Assembly: GCA_038200275.1 (NCBI GenBank)
Contig: JBBPYC010000065.1
Coordinates: 1-27,891 of the forward strand
From: JBBPYC01 sp038200275
GTDB taxonomy: Bacteria > Pseudomonadota > Gammaproteobacteria > Burkholderiales > Burkholderiaceae_C
DNA: 27,891 nt
Direction: 5' to 3'
In this document: positions 15,708 through 23,348 of the stretch, one piece after another
Position numbering within the stretch: position 1 is the stretch's first letter
How the letters are laid out: each line of letters opens with the position of its first letter
Notes under the pieces: generated by a model
Seen by the model: only the letters and a program-made list of their open reading frames with translations
The model's database searches: none
Told to the model about the DNA's origin: nothing
Translations under genes and position numbers: made by a program

Positions 15708-16757
15708 TTGACTTTTCTGCAAAACGCTTGGTACGTCGCTTCCACCTCTGACGAGATCAATGCGGGCAAACCGCTCGGCCGCACCATCAGCCACCGCTCG
15801 CTCGTGTTCTATCGGGCCGAGGACGGCACGGTCACCGCACTCGAAGACTTTTGTCCGCACCGCGGCGCGCCGTTGTCGCTGGGACGCGTGGTCGATGGGC
15901 GGCTGGTCTGCGGCTATCACGGGTTGGTGCTGGCCGATGGCGGCCGCGCGCTGTCGATGCCGGGCCAGCGCGCACTGTCGTGTGCGCCGGTGCGACGTTA
16001 TCCGACCGAGGAGCGGCACGGCTTCGTCTGGCTCTGGCCCGGTGACGCGGCACTGGCCGACCCGGCACTGATCCCGCGGTTCGAGTGGGCCGACAACCCC
16101 GAATGGGCCTACGGCGGCGGCATGTACCACGTGCGCTGTGACTACCGGCTCATGCTCGACAACCTGATGGACCTCACGCACGAGACGTATGTGCATGCGG
16201 GGAGCATCGGCCAGAAGGAAATCGAGGACGTGCTGCCGAAGACCAAACAAGAAGGCAACGAGGTCGTCACGCGCCGGCACATGGCCGGCGTGCTGGCGCC
16301 TCCGTTCTGGCAGACTGCGCTGCGTGGCAACGGCTTGGCCGACGACGTGCCGGTGGACCGCTGGCAGATCTGCCGCTTCACGCCGCCGAGCCACGTGATG
16401 ATCGAAGTTGGCGTGGCGCACGCGGGCCACGGCGGCTGCGACGCGCCGGACGATGTCAAGGCATCGAGCGTGGTGGTGGACTTCCTGACGCCGGAGACCG
16501 ATACGACGATGTGGTACTTCTGGGGCATGGCGCGCCACTTCAAGCCCGAGGACGCCGCCTTGACGTCGACGATCCGCGAGGGTCAGGCAAAAATATTTGC
16601 AGAAGACCTCGGCATGCTCGAAGCGCAGCAGCGCAATCTGCTCGCGCAGCCGCAAAAACCGCTGATGACGCTCAACATCGACGCGGGCGGCGTGCTGTCG
16701 CGGCGCGTTATCGCGCGACTGATGGACGAAGAATCGGCAGCGCCCACCAGGGCCTGA
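15708..16757 (+). CDS. Rieske [2Fe-2S] aromatic ring-hydroxylating oxygenase, VanA/O-demethylase-like
   Basis: The 349-residue oxygenase component has the Rieske site Cys49-Pro-His51 and Cys68-x2-His71 and a mononuclear iron site with His158 and His163 in DLTHETYVH; Asp300 in the C-terminal FAEDLGMLEAQQ helix is a candidate third ligand. Length and N-terminus (NAWYVA) place it with vanillate demethylase/phenoxybenzoate-dioxygenase-type alpha subunits, which act as homotrimers and hydroxylate or O-demethylate aromatic acids. It starts at TTG 15708 on the strength of GGAG at 15697-15700. No VanB-like reductase lies nearby, so its electrons must come from an unlinked protein; the upstream FMN reductase is of another family. 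The substrate is unknown. It lies between an SDR gene and a GrdB-like gene. Confidence 0.93.
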   Translation: MTFLQNAWYVASTSDEINAGKPLGRTISHRSLVFYRAEDGTVTALEDFCPHRGAPLSLGRVVDGRLVCGYHGLVLADGGRALSMPGQRALSCAPVRRYPTEERHGFVWLWPGDAALADPALIPRFEWADNPEWAYGGGMYHVRCDYRLMLDNLMDLTHETYVHAGSIGQKEIEDVLPKTKQEGNEVVTRRHMAGVLAPPFWQTALRGNGLADDVPVDRWQICRFTPPSHVMIEVGVAHAGHGGCDAPDDVKASSVVVDFLTPETDTTMWYFWGMARHFKPEDAALTSTIREGQAKIFAEDLGMLEAQQRNLLAQPQKPLMTLNIDAGGVLSRRVIARLMDEESAAPTRA

Positions 16758-16811
16758 AAGCGACGCGAGAGCGGCGACACGGCGCAAAGGCAGGTGTCGT
16801 CACCAAGGCCA

Positions 16812-17756
16812 ATGACGGATGATGATGCGATGGACTTCGACAAGACGGCAGCGGATCACGACACGCCCATCCCTTATCTGCAGCGCACGCGCGACTACTA
16901 CCAGGCGCTCGGCTACGGCGCGCCGTATGTCTGGGCACACTTCGCGCAGGTGCCGTTTCAGCCGTTGACCAAATCGCTCGCCGAGAGCCGCATCGCTTTG
17001 ATCACAACCGCCGCGCCGCATCGGCCGGACGCGGGCGATCAAGGCCCGGGCGCACCGTACAACGCAGCGGCGAAGTTCTACGCCGTCTATTCGGGCAACA
17101 CGTCGATCGACCACGACCTGCGCATCTCGCACGTGGCGATCGATCGGCAGCACACGACGGCGGCCGACCCTGGCACGTACTTTCCACTGCCCGCGCTCCG
17201 GCAGATCGAAGCCGCTGGACGCGTCGGTGCGCTGACCGCGCGCTTCCACGGCGCCCCGACGAATCGAAGCCAGCGCGTGACGCTGCAGGTGGACGCACCC
17301 GAGATCGTTGCGCGCTGCCAGGCGGACAAGGCCGATGCGGCGATCCTTGTTCCGAACTGCCCGGTCTGCCACCAGACCGTGAGTCTGATCGCGCGCATGC
17401 TCGAGGCCCATGGCATCCCCACTGTGGTGCTGGGCTGCGCGAAAGACATCGTCGAGCGCGTCGGTGTGCCGCGCTTCGTGTTCTCCGATTTTCCGCTCGG
17501 CAACGCCGCGGGCAAGCCCGGCGATGCAGCGTCACAGGCGTTCACACTCGACCTCGCTTTGAAGCTGCTCGAAGCAGCACCGGATGCGCGCACCACGGTG
17601 CAGTCGCCGCTGATCTGGAGCGAATCGGCGGACTGGAAGCACGACTACTGCAATGTCGATCGCCTCTCGCCGCAGGCGATTGCCGAGCGCCGCGCTGCGT
17701 TCGACAGCGGCAAAGCGCAGGCGGCAGAGCGCAAGGCCGCCGATCAATCCGGGTGA
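16812..17756 (+). CDS. GrdB/PrdB-like protein (glycine/sarcosine/betaine reductase selenoprotein B family) with CxxC
   Basis: The 314-residue protein matches the family of the B subunits of glycine, sarcosine, betaine and D-proline reductases: PFQPLTKSLAESRIALITTAA (49-69), DLRISHVAIDR (102-112), YFPLPALRQIEAAGRVG (123-139) and VPNCPVCHQ (180-188), then EAHGIPTV. From memory of GrdB/PrdB, Cys183 falls at the selenocysteine position and Cys186 at the following cysteine, so the redox motif is CxxC. No in-frame TGA occurs. Those enzymes reductively cleave C-N bonds in anaerobic clostridia, whereas here the gene follows an oxygen-dependent Rieske oxygenase by 54 bases. The reaction is unknown; a reductive or thiol-dependent cleavage step is possible. 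ATG 16812 is my choice; GTG 16794 and ATG 16830 are alternatives. Confidence 0.85.
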   Translation: MTDDDAMDFDKTAADHDTPIPYLQRTRDYYQALGYGAPYVWAHFAQVPFQPLTKSLAESRIALITTAAPHRPDAGDQGPGAPYNAAAKFYAVYSGNTSIDHDLRISHVAIDRQHTTAADPGTYFPLPALRQIEAAGRVGALTARFHGAPTNRSQRVTLQVDAPEIVARCQADKADAAILVPNCPVCHQTVSLIARMLEAHGIPTVVLGCAKDIVERVGVPRFVFSDFPLGNAAGKPGDAASQAFTLDLALKLLEAAPDARTTVQSPLIWSESADWKHDYCNVDRLSPQAIAERRAAFDSGKAQAAERKAADQSG

Positions 17757-17869
17757 TGTAATGCAATGAGCGGGTCGGTTTCGCCGGCCGTCGCACGGTG
17801 AGCTGCCAGCAGCAGCAGCGTCTTCCCTCTCCCCACGCTTTTCTTCAACAGCTCGCTAGAACCTCACTT

Positions 17870-18775
17870 ATGGCCGCATTCAGCGCAATTGCCCTGCTCG
17901 ACGACATCACCGCGATCCTCGACGACGTCGCCGTGTTGAGCAAGGTCGCCGCCAAGAAAACCGCTGGCGTGCTCGGCGATGACCTTGCGCTGAACGCGCA
18001 GCAGCTCACCGGTGTCGCTTCGGCGCGCGAGTTGCCGGTGGTGTGGGCGGTGGCCAAAGGGTCGCTGCTGAACAAATTGATCCTGGTGCCCGCGGCGCTC
18101 GTCATCAGTGCGTTCGCACCGTGGGCCGTGACGCCGCTGCTGATGCTCGGCGGCGCGTTTCTCTGCTTCGAAGGCGCGGAAAAACTCCTGCACAAGTTCT
18201 TCCGCGACAAGGAAGCGGTGCGCGCCGAGCACCGGGAAAAAATCAAACGCGCGGCTGCCGACCCCAAAGTCGACTTGGTCACGCTGGAAAAGGAAAAGAT
18301 CAAGGGTGCCGTACGCACCGATTTCATCCTGTCGGCCGAGATCATCGCGATCGCGCTCGGCGCATCCGCTGCCGCGCCACTGCTCACGCGCTCCATCGTG
18401 CTGTCGATCGTGGCGGTGCTGATCACGGTGTTCGTCTATGGGTTGGTGGCGACCATCGTGAAGCTCGACGACGTTGGCCTGGCGCTGAGTGAGCGGGGCG
18501 GCTCTCTGGGCAAGCTCGGCTACGGCATCGTCGCGGCCGCGCCGTGGCTCATGAAGGCGCTGTCGATCGCGGGCACGATCGCGATGTTTCTGGTGGGCGG
18601 CGGCATTCTGGTGCATGGCGTGCCGGCGCTGCAGCAGGCAGTGGCGGGCTTGTCAACGGCGGCTGGCGAGAGGCTGGCGTGGTTGCTGGAAACGCTCTTG
18701 AACGGCGGCGTGGGCCTTCTTGCCGGCACGCTGTTGGTGCTGATCTGGAGCGGTGTGGAGCGGCTCAGGTCCTGA
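17870..18775 (+). CDS. DUF808 family inner-membrane protein (YedI-like)
   Basis: The 301-residue protein has the DUF808 signature near its N-terminus (ALLDDITAILDDVAVLSKVAAKKTAGVLGDDLALNAQQ in residues 8-46). Several hydrophobic segments follow: about residues 68-100, 160-178, 184-205, 225-250 and 275-295. A charged cytoplasmic-looking stretch at about 105-145 contains many Lys and Glu residues. E. coli YedI belongs here; the function is unknown. ATG 17870 is chosen because the conserved block begins right after it; the ribosome binding site is weak, and the in-frame extension to 17798 adds polar residues of no family character. The 113 bases before it hold nothing I recognise. Confidence 0.92.
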   Translation: MAAFSAIALLDDITAILDDVAVLSKVAAKKTAGVLGDDLALNAQQLTGVASARELPVVWAVAKGSLLNKLILVPAALVISAFAPWAVTPLLMLGGAFLCFEGAEKLLHKFFRDKEAVRAEHREKIKRAAADPKVDLVTLEKEKIKGAVRTDFILSAEIIAIALGASAAAPLLTRSIVLSIVAVLITVFVYGLVATIVKLDDVGLALSERGGSLGKLGYGIVAAAPWLMKALSIAGTIAMFLVGGGILVHGVPALQQAVAGLSTAAGERLAWLLETLLNGGVGLLAGTLLVLIWSGVERLRS

Positions 18776-18851
18776 CGCGCATCGTTGCCCCTGAGTATCG
18801 AGCCGGTGCGAAGATGGCAGCCCGATAGACAACGATGACCGGAGCCCATTC

Positions 18852-19763
18852 ATGACCGACCGACCCAAGCAGCAGACCGCCGCCGACTTCCAGCCCGAAG
18901 TGCTCCAGCTGTTCGACCAGTACGTACACGACCAGCTCGACCGGCGCGGCTTTCTGGACCGTGCCGCGCGATATGCGGCTGGCGGCGCCGCGGGTGCGGC
19001 CGGGTTGCTTGCCGCGCTGAGTCCCAACTTTGCGCAGGCGCAGCAGATTGCACCGGACGATGCGCGCATCAAGACCGAGTTTGTCGAGTTTCCGTCCCCC
19101 GGCGGCTACGAGAAGGTGCGCGCTTATGTAGCGCGACCCGCGAATTCAAAAGGCCCGTTGCCGGTTGTGCTGGTTGCACACGAGAACCGTGGGCTGAATC
19201 CGCACATCGAAGACATCACGCGCCGGCTCGCGGTGGCCGACTTCATCGCGGTGGCGCCCGACGCGCTGTTTCCGCTGGGCGGCTATCCGGGCGACGAAGA
19301 CAAGGCACGTGAGTTGTTCGGCAAGCTCGATCAGGCCAAGACGCGGGAAGACTTCATCGCATCGGCGCACTACGCGCGCAGCATCGCAGGCTCTAACGGC
19401 CAGCTCGGTGCGGTGGGTTTTTGCTACGGCGGCGGCATCGTCAACATGCTGGCGACGCAGGTGAAAGAGCTGCGCACAGGCGCGGCGTTCTACGGCTCGC
19501 CGCCGCCGCTGGACCAAGTCATGAACATTGGCAGCACCACCGAACTGCTAATGATCTTTGCCGCCGAAGATGACCGCATCAACTCGAGTTGGCCGGCTTA
19601 CAAGGACACGCTCGAAGTGGCCGGCGTGAAGTTTGAAGCGGAGAAGTATCCGGGTACGCAGCACGGCTTCAACAACGACACCACACCGCGCTACGACAAG
19701 GCTGCAGCTGGCCAGGCCTGGGGCCGCACGATGGCGCTATTCAACCGGGTGCTGCGGGCGTAG
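18852..19763 (+). CDS. Dienelactone hydrolase family protein with Tat signal
   Basis: The 303-residue alpha/beta hydrolase carries a twin-arginine signal: DRRGFLDRA with Arg31-Arg32, a small-residue hydrophobic stretch, and a likely cleavage after AQA (61-63). The dienelactone-hydrolase triad is present as Cys191 (GFCYGGG), Asp241 (EDDRI) and His271 (TQHGFN), with Glu111 in AHENRG where the family has its cysteine-activating Glu. It should hydrolyse an ester or lactone in the periplasm, unlike the cytoplasmic enzyme of chlorocatechol pathways. ATG 18852 has GGAG at 18841-18844, seven bases upstream. CATCGTTG (18780-18787) and CAACGATG (18830-18837) flank its upstream gap as an inverted repeat. 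The substrate is not evident. Confidence 0.92.
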   Translation: MTDRPKQQTAADFQPEVLQLFDQYVHDQLDRRGFLDRAARYAAGGAAGAAGLLAALSPNFAQAQQIAPDDARIKTEFVEFPSPGGYEKVRAYVARPANSKGPLPVVLVAHENRGLNPHIEDITRRLAVADFIAVAPDALFPLGGYPGDEDKARELFGKLDQAKTREDFIASAHYARSIAGSNGQLGAVGFCYGGGIVNMLATQVKELRTGAAFYGSPPPLDQVMNIGSTTELLMIFAAEDDRINSSWPAYKDTLEVAGVKFEAEKYPGTQHGFNNDTTPRYDKAAAGQAWGRTMALFNRVLRA

Positions 19764-20056
19764 TCTCTTTGCAAGCGCGGGGCGTATCGCGGCGCCCTGC
19801 AACGAATAGACGGCAGCCGCCGCGTCGCGGTTTGCCGCTCCGTTCGACGTACCGACTGCGCGCTTCTGAAGACTACGCCAGAGCTGGTCATTAGAATTGA
19901 TCAGGCGGCCGGCATCGATTTTTTCGCTTGTTGCGCCCAGCTCCGCTCGCTTTTCCGCTCAAGGCCCGGCAGCAATTGCTGCGTCATGCGGACCCTTCCC
20001 TTTTCGTTTTTCGCCAACAACAGGCGCCGACTTACGTACGTCGCCTTGATCGACCC

Positions 20057-21532
20057 ATGCCTCATTCTTCCCTGCGCCGGGACTGGTTTTCCAACGTCCG
20101 CGGCGACTTGCTTGCGGGCAGCGTCGTTGCCCTTGCATTGATACCGGAAGCGATTGCGTTTTCCATCATCGCGGGGGTCGATCCGAAGGTTGGTCTCTAT
20201 GCGTCGTTCAGCATCGCGGTCGTGATCGCGTTCGCAGGCGGGCGGCCCGGCATGATCTCGGCCGCCACCGGTGCGATGGCGCTCGTGATGGTGAGCTTGG
20301 TCAGAGACCACGGGCTGCAGTATTTGCTGGCCGCAACGCTGCTGACCGGCGTGCTGCAAATGCTGGCCGGCGTGTTGCGGCTGGGTTCGCTGATGCGCTT
20401 CGTATCGCGCTCGGTGATCACGGGATTCGTGAACGCGTTGGCCATCCTGATCTTCATGGCGCAATTGCCGGAGTTGATCGGCATGAGCTGGGTTGTCTAC
20501 GCGATGACCACGGCTGGCTTGGCGATCATCTACGGCCTGCCCTACATCACGCGTGCCGTGCCATCGCCATTGGTTTGCATCGTGCTGCTGACAGCCGTGT
20601 CCATCTACTTCGGCCTGGATATCCGCAGCGTCGGTGACATGGGTGAGCTGCCGGACAGTCTGCCGATTTTCCTGCTGCCGGCTGTGCCGCTGACGCTTGA
20701 GACGCTGCGCATCATCTTCCCGTACGCAGCCACCTTGGCTGTCGTCGGCCTGCTCGAATCGATGATGACCGCATCGATCGTGGACGACCTGACCGACACC
20801 ACCAGCGACAAGAACCGCGAATGCGTGGGCCAGGGCGTGGCCAACGTCGCGACGGGCTTCATCGGCGGCATGGCGGGCTGCGCCATGATTGGACAATCCG
20901 TCATCAACGTGAAGTCCGGTGGCCGCGGCCGCCTGTCCGCGTTGACCGCCGGCCTGCTGCTGCTGTTGCTGGTCGTGTTCATGGGCGACTGGGTGCGGCA
21001 GATTCCGATGGCTGCATTGGTCGCCGTGATGATCATGGTCAGCATCGGCACGTTCAGCTGGAATTCGATTCTGAAGCTGCGTGAACATCCGCCAAGCTCT
21101 TCCGTCGTGATGCTCGCAACCGTCGCGGTCACGGTGTCCACGCACGACCTGGCCAAGGGCGTGTTCGTCGGCGTGCTGCTTTCGGGCATCTTTTTCGCGC
21201 ACAAGGTCGCGCGCGTGCTGCATGTGGGCAGCGGCATGGACGCTGCCGGCAGCGAACGCACCTATACCGTCACCGGCCAGGTGTTCTTCGCATCGGCCCC
21301 GACCTTCACCAGCGCGTTCGACTTCAAGGAAGCGATCGAACGCGTGCGCATCGACGTGAGCCGCGCGCACTTCTGGGACATCACCGCCGTCAGTGCGCTC
21401 GACAAGGTGGTGCTCAAGTTTCGGCGCGAAGGCGCCGCGGTCGAGGTGATTGGGCTGGATCAGGCGAGTGCCACATTGGTCGACCGGTTTGCGCTGCATG
21501 ACAAGCCCGGTGCGGTTGAACAATTGATGTAG
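20057..21532 (+). CDS. SulP family anion transporter with C-terminal STAS domain
   Basis: The 491-residue inner-membrane protein has the SulP core: DLLAGSVVALALIPEAIAFSIIAG near residues 17-40, then a series of 10 or more hydrophobic segments, and LESMMTASIVDDLTDTTSDKNRECVGQGVANV near 235-266, a strong family block. A short STAS-like domain ends the protein (about 415-491, SRAHFWDITAVSALDKVVLKF). SulP proteins carry sulfate, bicarbonate or carboxylates; the relatives of this length are diverse, so the substrate is open. ATG 20057 fits the family N-terminus, but no good Shine-Dalgarno is seen. The 293-base gap before it has a near-palindrome at 20028-20043 and nothing else clear. The downstream sulfur genes make sulfate attractive (inference). 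Confidence 0.92.
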   Translation: MPHSSLRRDWFSNVRGDLLAGSVVALALIPEAIAFSIIAGVDPKVGLYASFSIAVVIAFAGGRPGMISAATGAMALVMVSLVRDHGLQYLLAATLLTGVLQMLAGVLRLGSLMRFVSRSVITGFVNALAILIFMAQLPELIGMSWVVYAMTTAGLAIIYGLPYITRAVPSPLVCIVLLTAVSIYFGLDIRSVGDMGELPDSLPIFLLPAVPLTLETLRIIFPYAATLAVVGLLESMMTASIVDDLTDTTSDKNRECVGQGVANVATGFIGGMAGCAMIGQSVINVKSGGRGRLSALTAGLLLLLLVVFMGDWVRQIPMAALVAVMIMVSIGTFSWNSILKLREHPPSSSVVMLATVAVTVSTHDLAKGVFVGVLLSGIFFAHKVARVLHVGSGMDAAGSERTYTVTGQVFFASAPTFTSAFDFKEAIERVRIDVSRAHFWDITAVSALDKVVLKFRREGAAVEVIGLDQASATLVDRFALHDKPGAVEQLM

Positions 21533-21538
21533 CCGAAG

Positions 21539-21628
21539 CTCTCCCCCCAAGCTTCGCTCCCTTCGGTCGGCTCTTGCCTTCCCCCTGGGGCCGGCGCCGA
21601 CGGCCCGGCGAAGCCGGCTCCGTGGCCC
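21539..21628 (+). repeat. Dispersed GC-rich intergenic repeat, copy 2
   Basis: This 90-bp stretch begins six bases after the SulP stop codon and shares all major blocks with 4931-5021 read on the minus strand: C-run, GCTTCGCTCCCTTC, GTCGGCT, C-run/G-run hairpin, GGCGCC, AAGCC-GCT. Both copies have the same orientation relative to the gene they follow. Confidence 0.75.
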
Positions 21629-21723
21629 TCGCTTGAACTCGCTGGGTCGTTTTCGGTCGATCGGGTCTGGAGCGGCGGCTGTGGTCCACTGAACAATAAA
21701 CGACCGCGAGGGAGGCGCACGCG

Positions 21724-22581
21724 ATGAACAAGGTCTATGGATGCATCGACGGCACCAAAAGCACCGCGGCGGTGATCGACTGGGCCGTGTGGTCGGCACA
21801 GCGGCTGGACGCGCCGCTGGAGCTGCTGCACGTGCTGGAGCGGCACCCTGAGCAAGCAGCAGTGACCGACTTCAGCGGCGCGATCGGGCTCGATGCGCAG
21901 TCGTCGCTGCTGCAGGAATTGAGTTCGCTAGACGAGCAGCGATCAAAGCTGGCGCAAGAGGCGGGTCGGCAATTGTTGGCCGGTGCGCGCGCACGGGCTG
22001 CGGCAGCCGGGGTGGCGCGACTCGACACGCGACTGCGTCACGGTGAGCTGGTCGATACCGTGGTCGAGATGGAACTCGATGCGCGCCTGTTCGTGCTCGG
22101 CGAACACCGGCGCATGGCGTCTTCTTCCAAGCTGCATCTGGACCACCGCGTCGAGCAGGTGATCCGCGCCGTCAAGCGCCCGGTGCTGGTCGTCACGAAC
22201 GACCGGTTCGAGGCGCCGCAACGTTTCGTGCTGGCCTACGACGGCAGTGCCACCGCAAGGAGTGCGGTTGAAACGGTAGCGCGCAGCCCGTTCCTCGCCG
22301 GCCTGCCAGCCGTGATCATGATGGCCGGCAGCGACGAGCACAAGGCTCTTGGTCAACTCGACGAAGCCCGTAGCCTGCTGGCCGATGCCGGCTTCTCCGC
22401 AGAAACCGCTTTCGTGCAGGGAGAGGCCGACACCGCCCTGCCCGCATTCATCAAGACCCAGCTCGCCGCGCTGGTCGTGATGGGGGCTTATGGCCATTCG
22501 CGACTGCGCAACTTCTTTATGGGCAGCACCACGACGACGTTGCTGCGGATGAGTGAGGCGCCGGTGCTGATCCTGCGTTGA
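21724..22581 (+). CDS. Universal stress protein, two UspA domains
   Basis: The 285-residue cytoplasmic protein holds two Usp folds, about residues 1-150 and 155-285. The second has the ATP-binding G-x2-G-x9-G-(S/T) signature in GAYGHSRLRNFFMGSTT (about 256-272) and VLAYDGS at its start; the first domain is degenerate, with CIDGTKST at its start. Such tandem Usp proteins respond to oxygen, energy or membrane stress. ATG 21724 has GGAGG at 21711-21715 with eight bases of spacing. The gene follows SulP by 191 bases, with the dispersed repeat between them, so it probably has its own promoter. Confidence 0.94.
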   Translation: MNKVYGCIDGTKSTAAVIDWAVWSAQRLDAPLELLHVLERHPEQAAVTDFSGAIGLDAQSSLLQELSSLDEQRSKLAQEAGRQLLAGARARAAAAGVARLDTRLRHGELVDTVVEMELDARLFVLGEHRRMASSSKLHLDHRVEQVIRAVKRPVLVVTNDRFEAPQRFVLAYDGSATARSAVETVARSPFLAGLPAVIMMAGSDEHKALGQLDEARSLLADAGFSAETAFVQGEADTALPAFIKTQLAALVVMGAYGHSRLRNFFMGSTTTTLLRMSEAPVLILR

Positions 22582-22682
22582 ACTGCGTGGTGGCCGGAAC
22601 GAGCCATCAGGGCTGGAGCCGGCCAGCGCGCTGATTGACCGTTATATTGCGGTTCATCACCAGCTCAATCACCTCGACCGCC

Positions 22683-23273
22683 ATGACCACTCAGATCACA
22701 TCGCGCCACGTGGCCGTCAAATCGTCCATCAACGCGATGAAACAAGCTCTAGTCAACGCCGAGCCGACGCGCGAACGCATCGCTGTGGTGCTTGAGCAGC
22801 TCACGCAGCTCGCGCAGCAGCGCGAGCTCTGGCAGGAAGCAGACTTCCCCGCGCCTGAACCCGGCGAGCATCAGGCGCGCTACCTGATCGCGGAAGATCC
22901 AGACCAAAGCTATGCGCTCTACCTGAACGTGATGCGGCCGGGCAAGCGCATCGTGCCGCACAACCACACGACCTGGGCCTGCATCGCGGCGGTTGATGGC
23001 ACCGAGCACAACCGCGTGTATGAGCGGCTGGACGACGGCTCGGTACCCGGCGCCGCCAAGCTTGAGGAAACCCGCTGCGTGGTGGTGGAGCCGGGCACCG
23101 GAATCGCGTTGATGCCCGACGACATCCATTCGGTCGAGATTCAAGGCGAAGAGGTGATCCGGCATCTGCACATGTACGGCCGCGCGCTGGAGACTCTGAA
23201 CACGCGCACCGGCTACGACCTGGCCAACGGCACCTGCGAGACGATGGGGATCGGTGTGCAGACGCGGCGCTGA
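22683..23273 (+). CDS. Cysteine dioxygenase family (thiol dioxygenase)
   Basis: The 196-residue single cupin should oxidise a small thiol to its sulfinic acid. The expected Fe(II) ligands are His93 and His95 (PHNHTTW) and His149 (DDIHSVE). The HLHMY segment gives His163 and Tyr165 at the place of the His155/Tyr157 pair of mammalian cysteine dioxygenase; the Ser of that triad appears replaced by His161. Whether the substrate is cysteine, 3-mercaptopropionate or a related thiol cannot be decided. ATG 22683 was chosen over a 16-residue upstream extension; the ribosome binding site is weak for both. The four-domain rhodanese gene follows at 75 bases, and this pairing suggests joint handling of the sulfur released from organic thiols (inference). 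Confidence 0.9.
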   Translation: MTTQITSRHVAVKSSINAMKQALVNAEPTRERIAVVLEQLTQLAQQRELWQEADFPAPEPGEHQARYLIAEDPDQSYALYLNVMRPGKRIVPHNHTTWACIAAVDGTEHNRVYERLDDGSVPGAAKLEETRCVVVEPGTGIALMPDDIHSVEIQGEEVIRHLHMYGRALETLNTRTGYDLANGTCETMGIGVQTRR

Positions 23274-23348
23274 CGTCCGCCGCGCATCCTCGTGCTTTGA
23301 AGCGGTGGCTTGACTGCACCGACCGTCCCACTTTCATCGTCTGGCCCT

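Noticed and set aside
15213..16787. 524-codon minus-strand frame across the SDR and Rieske genes
   Set aside because: High-GC DNA leaves long open antisense frames. The sequence is Arg/His/Gln-rich and without motifs, while the plus-strand genes have clear catalytic residues.
16812..17756. Selenocysteine-encoding GrdB
   Set aside because: There is no in-frame TGA; the expected Sec position is a Cys codon (Cys183).
18780..18837. Inverted repeat CATCGTTG/CAACGATG before the dienelactone hydrolase gene
   Set aside because: The 8-bp arms are perfect but 42 bases apart, which is too far for a typical operator or hairpin; it is kept only as a remark.
20028..20043. Near-palindrome CGACTTACGTACGTCG before SulP
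   Set aside because: One mismatch, GC-rich context and no second copy in the window; chance is a sufficient explanation.
19901..21799. 632-codon minus-strand frame opposite SulP
   Set aside because: The composition (Asp/His/Gln/Arg-rich) is typical of antisense to a membrane-protein gene, and SulP and STAS motifs are unambiguous on the plus strand.
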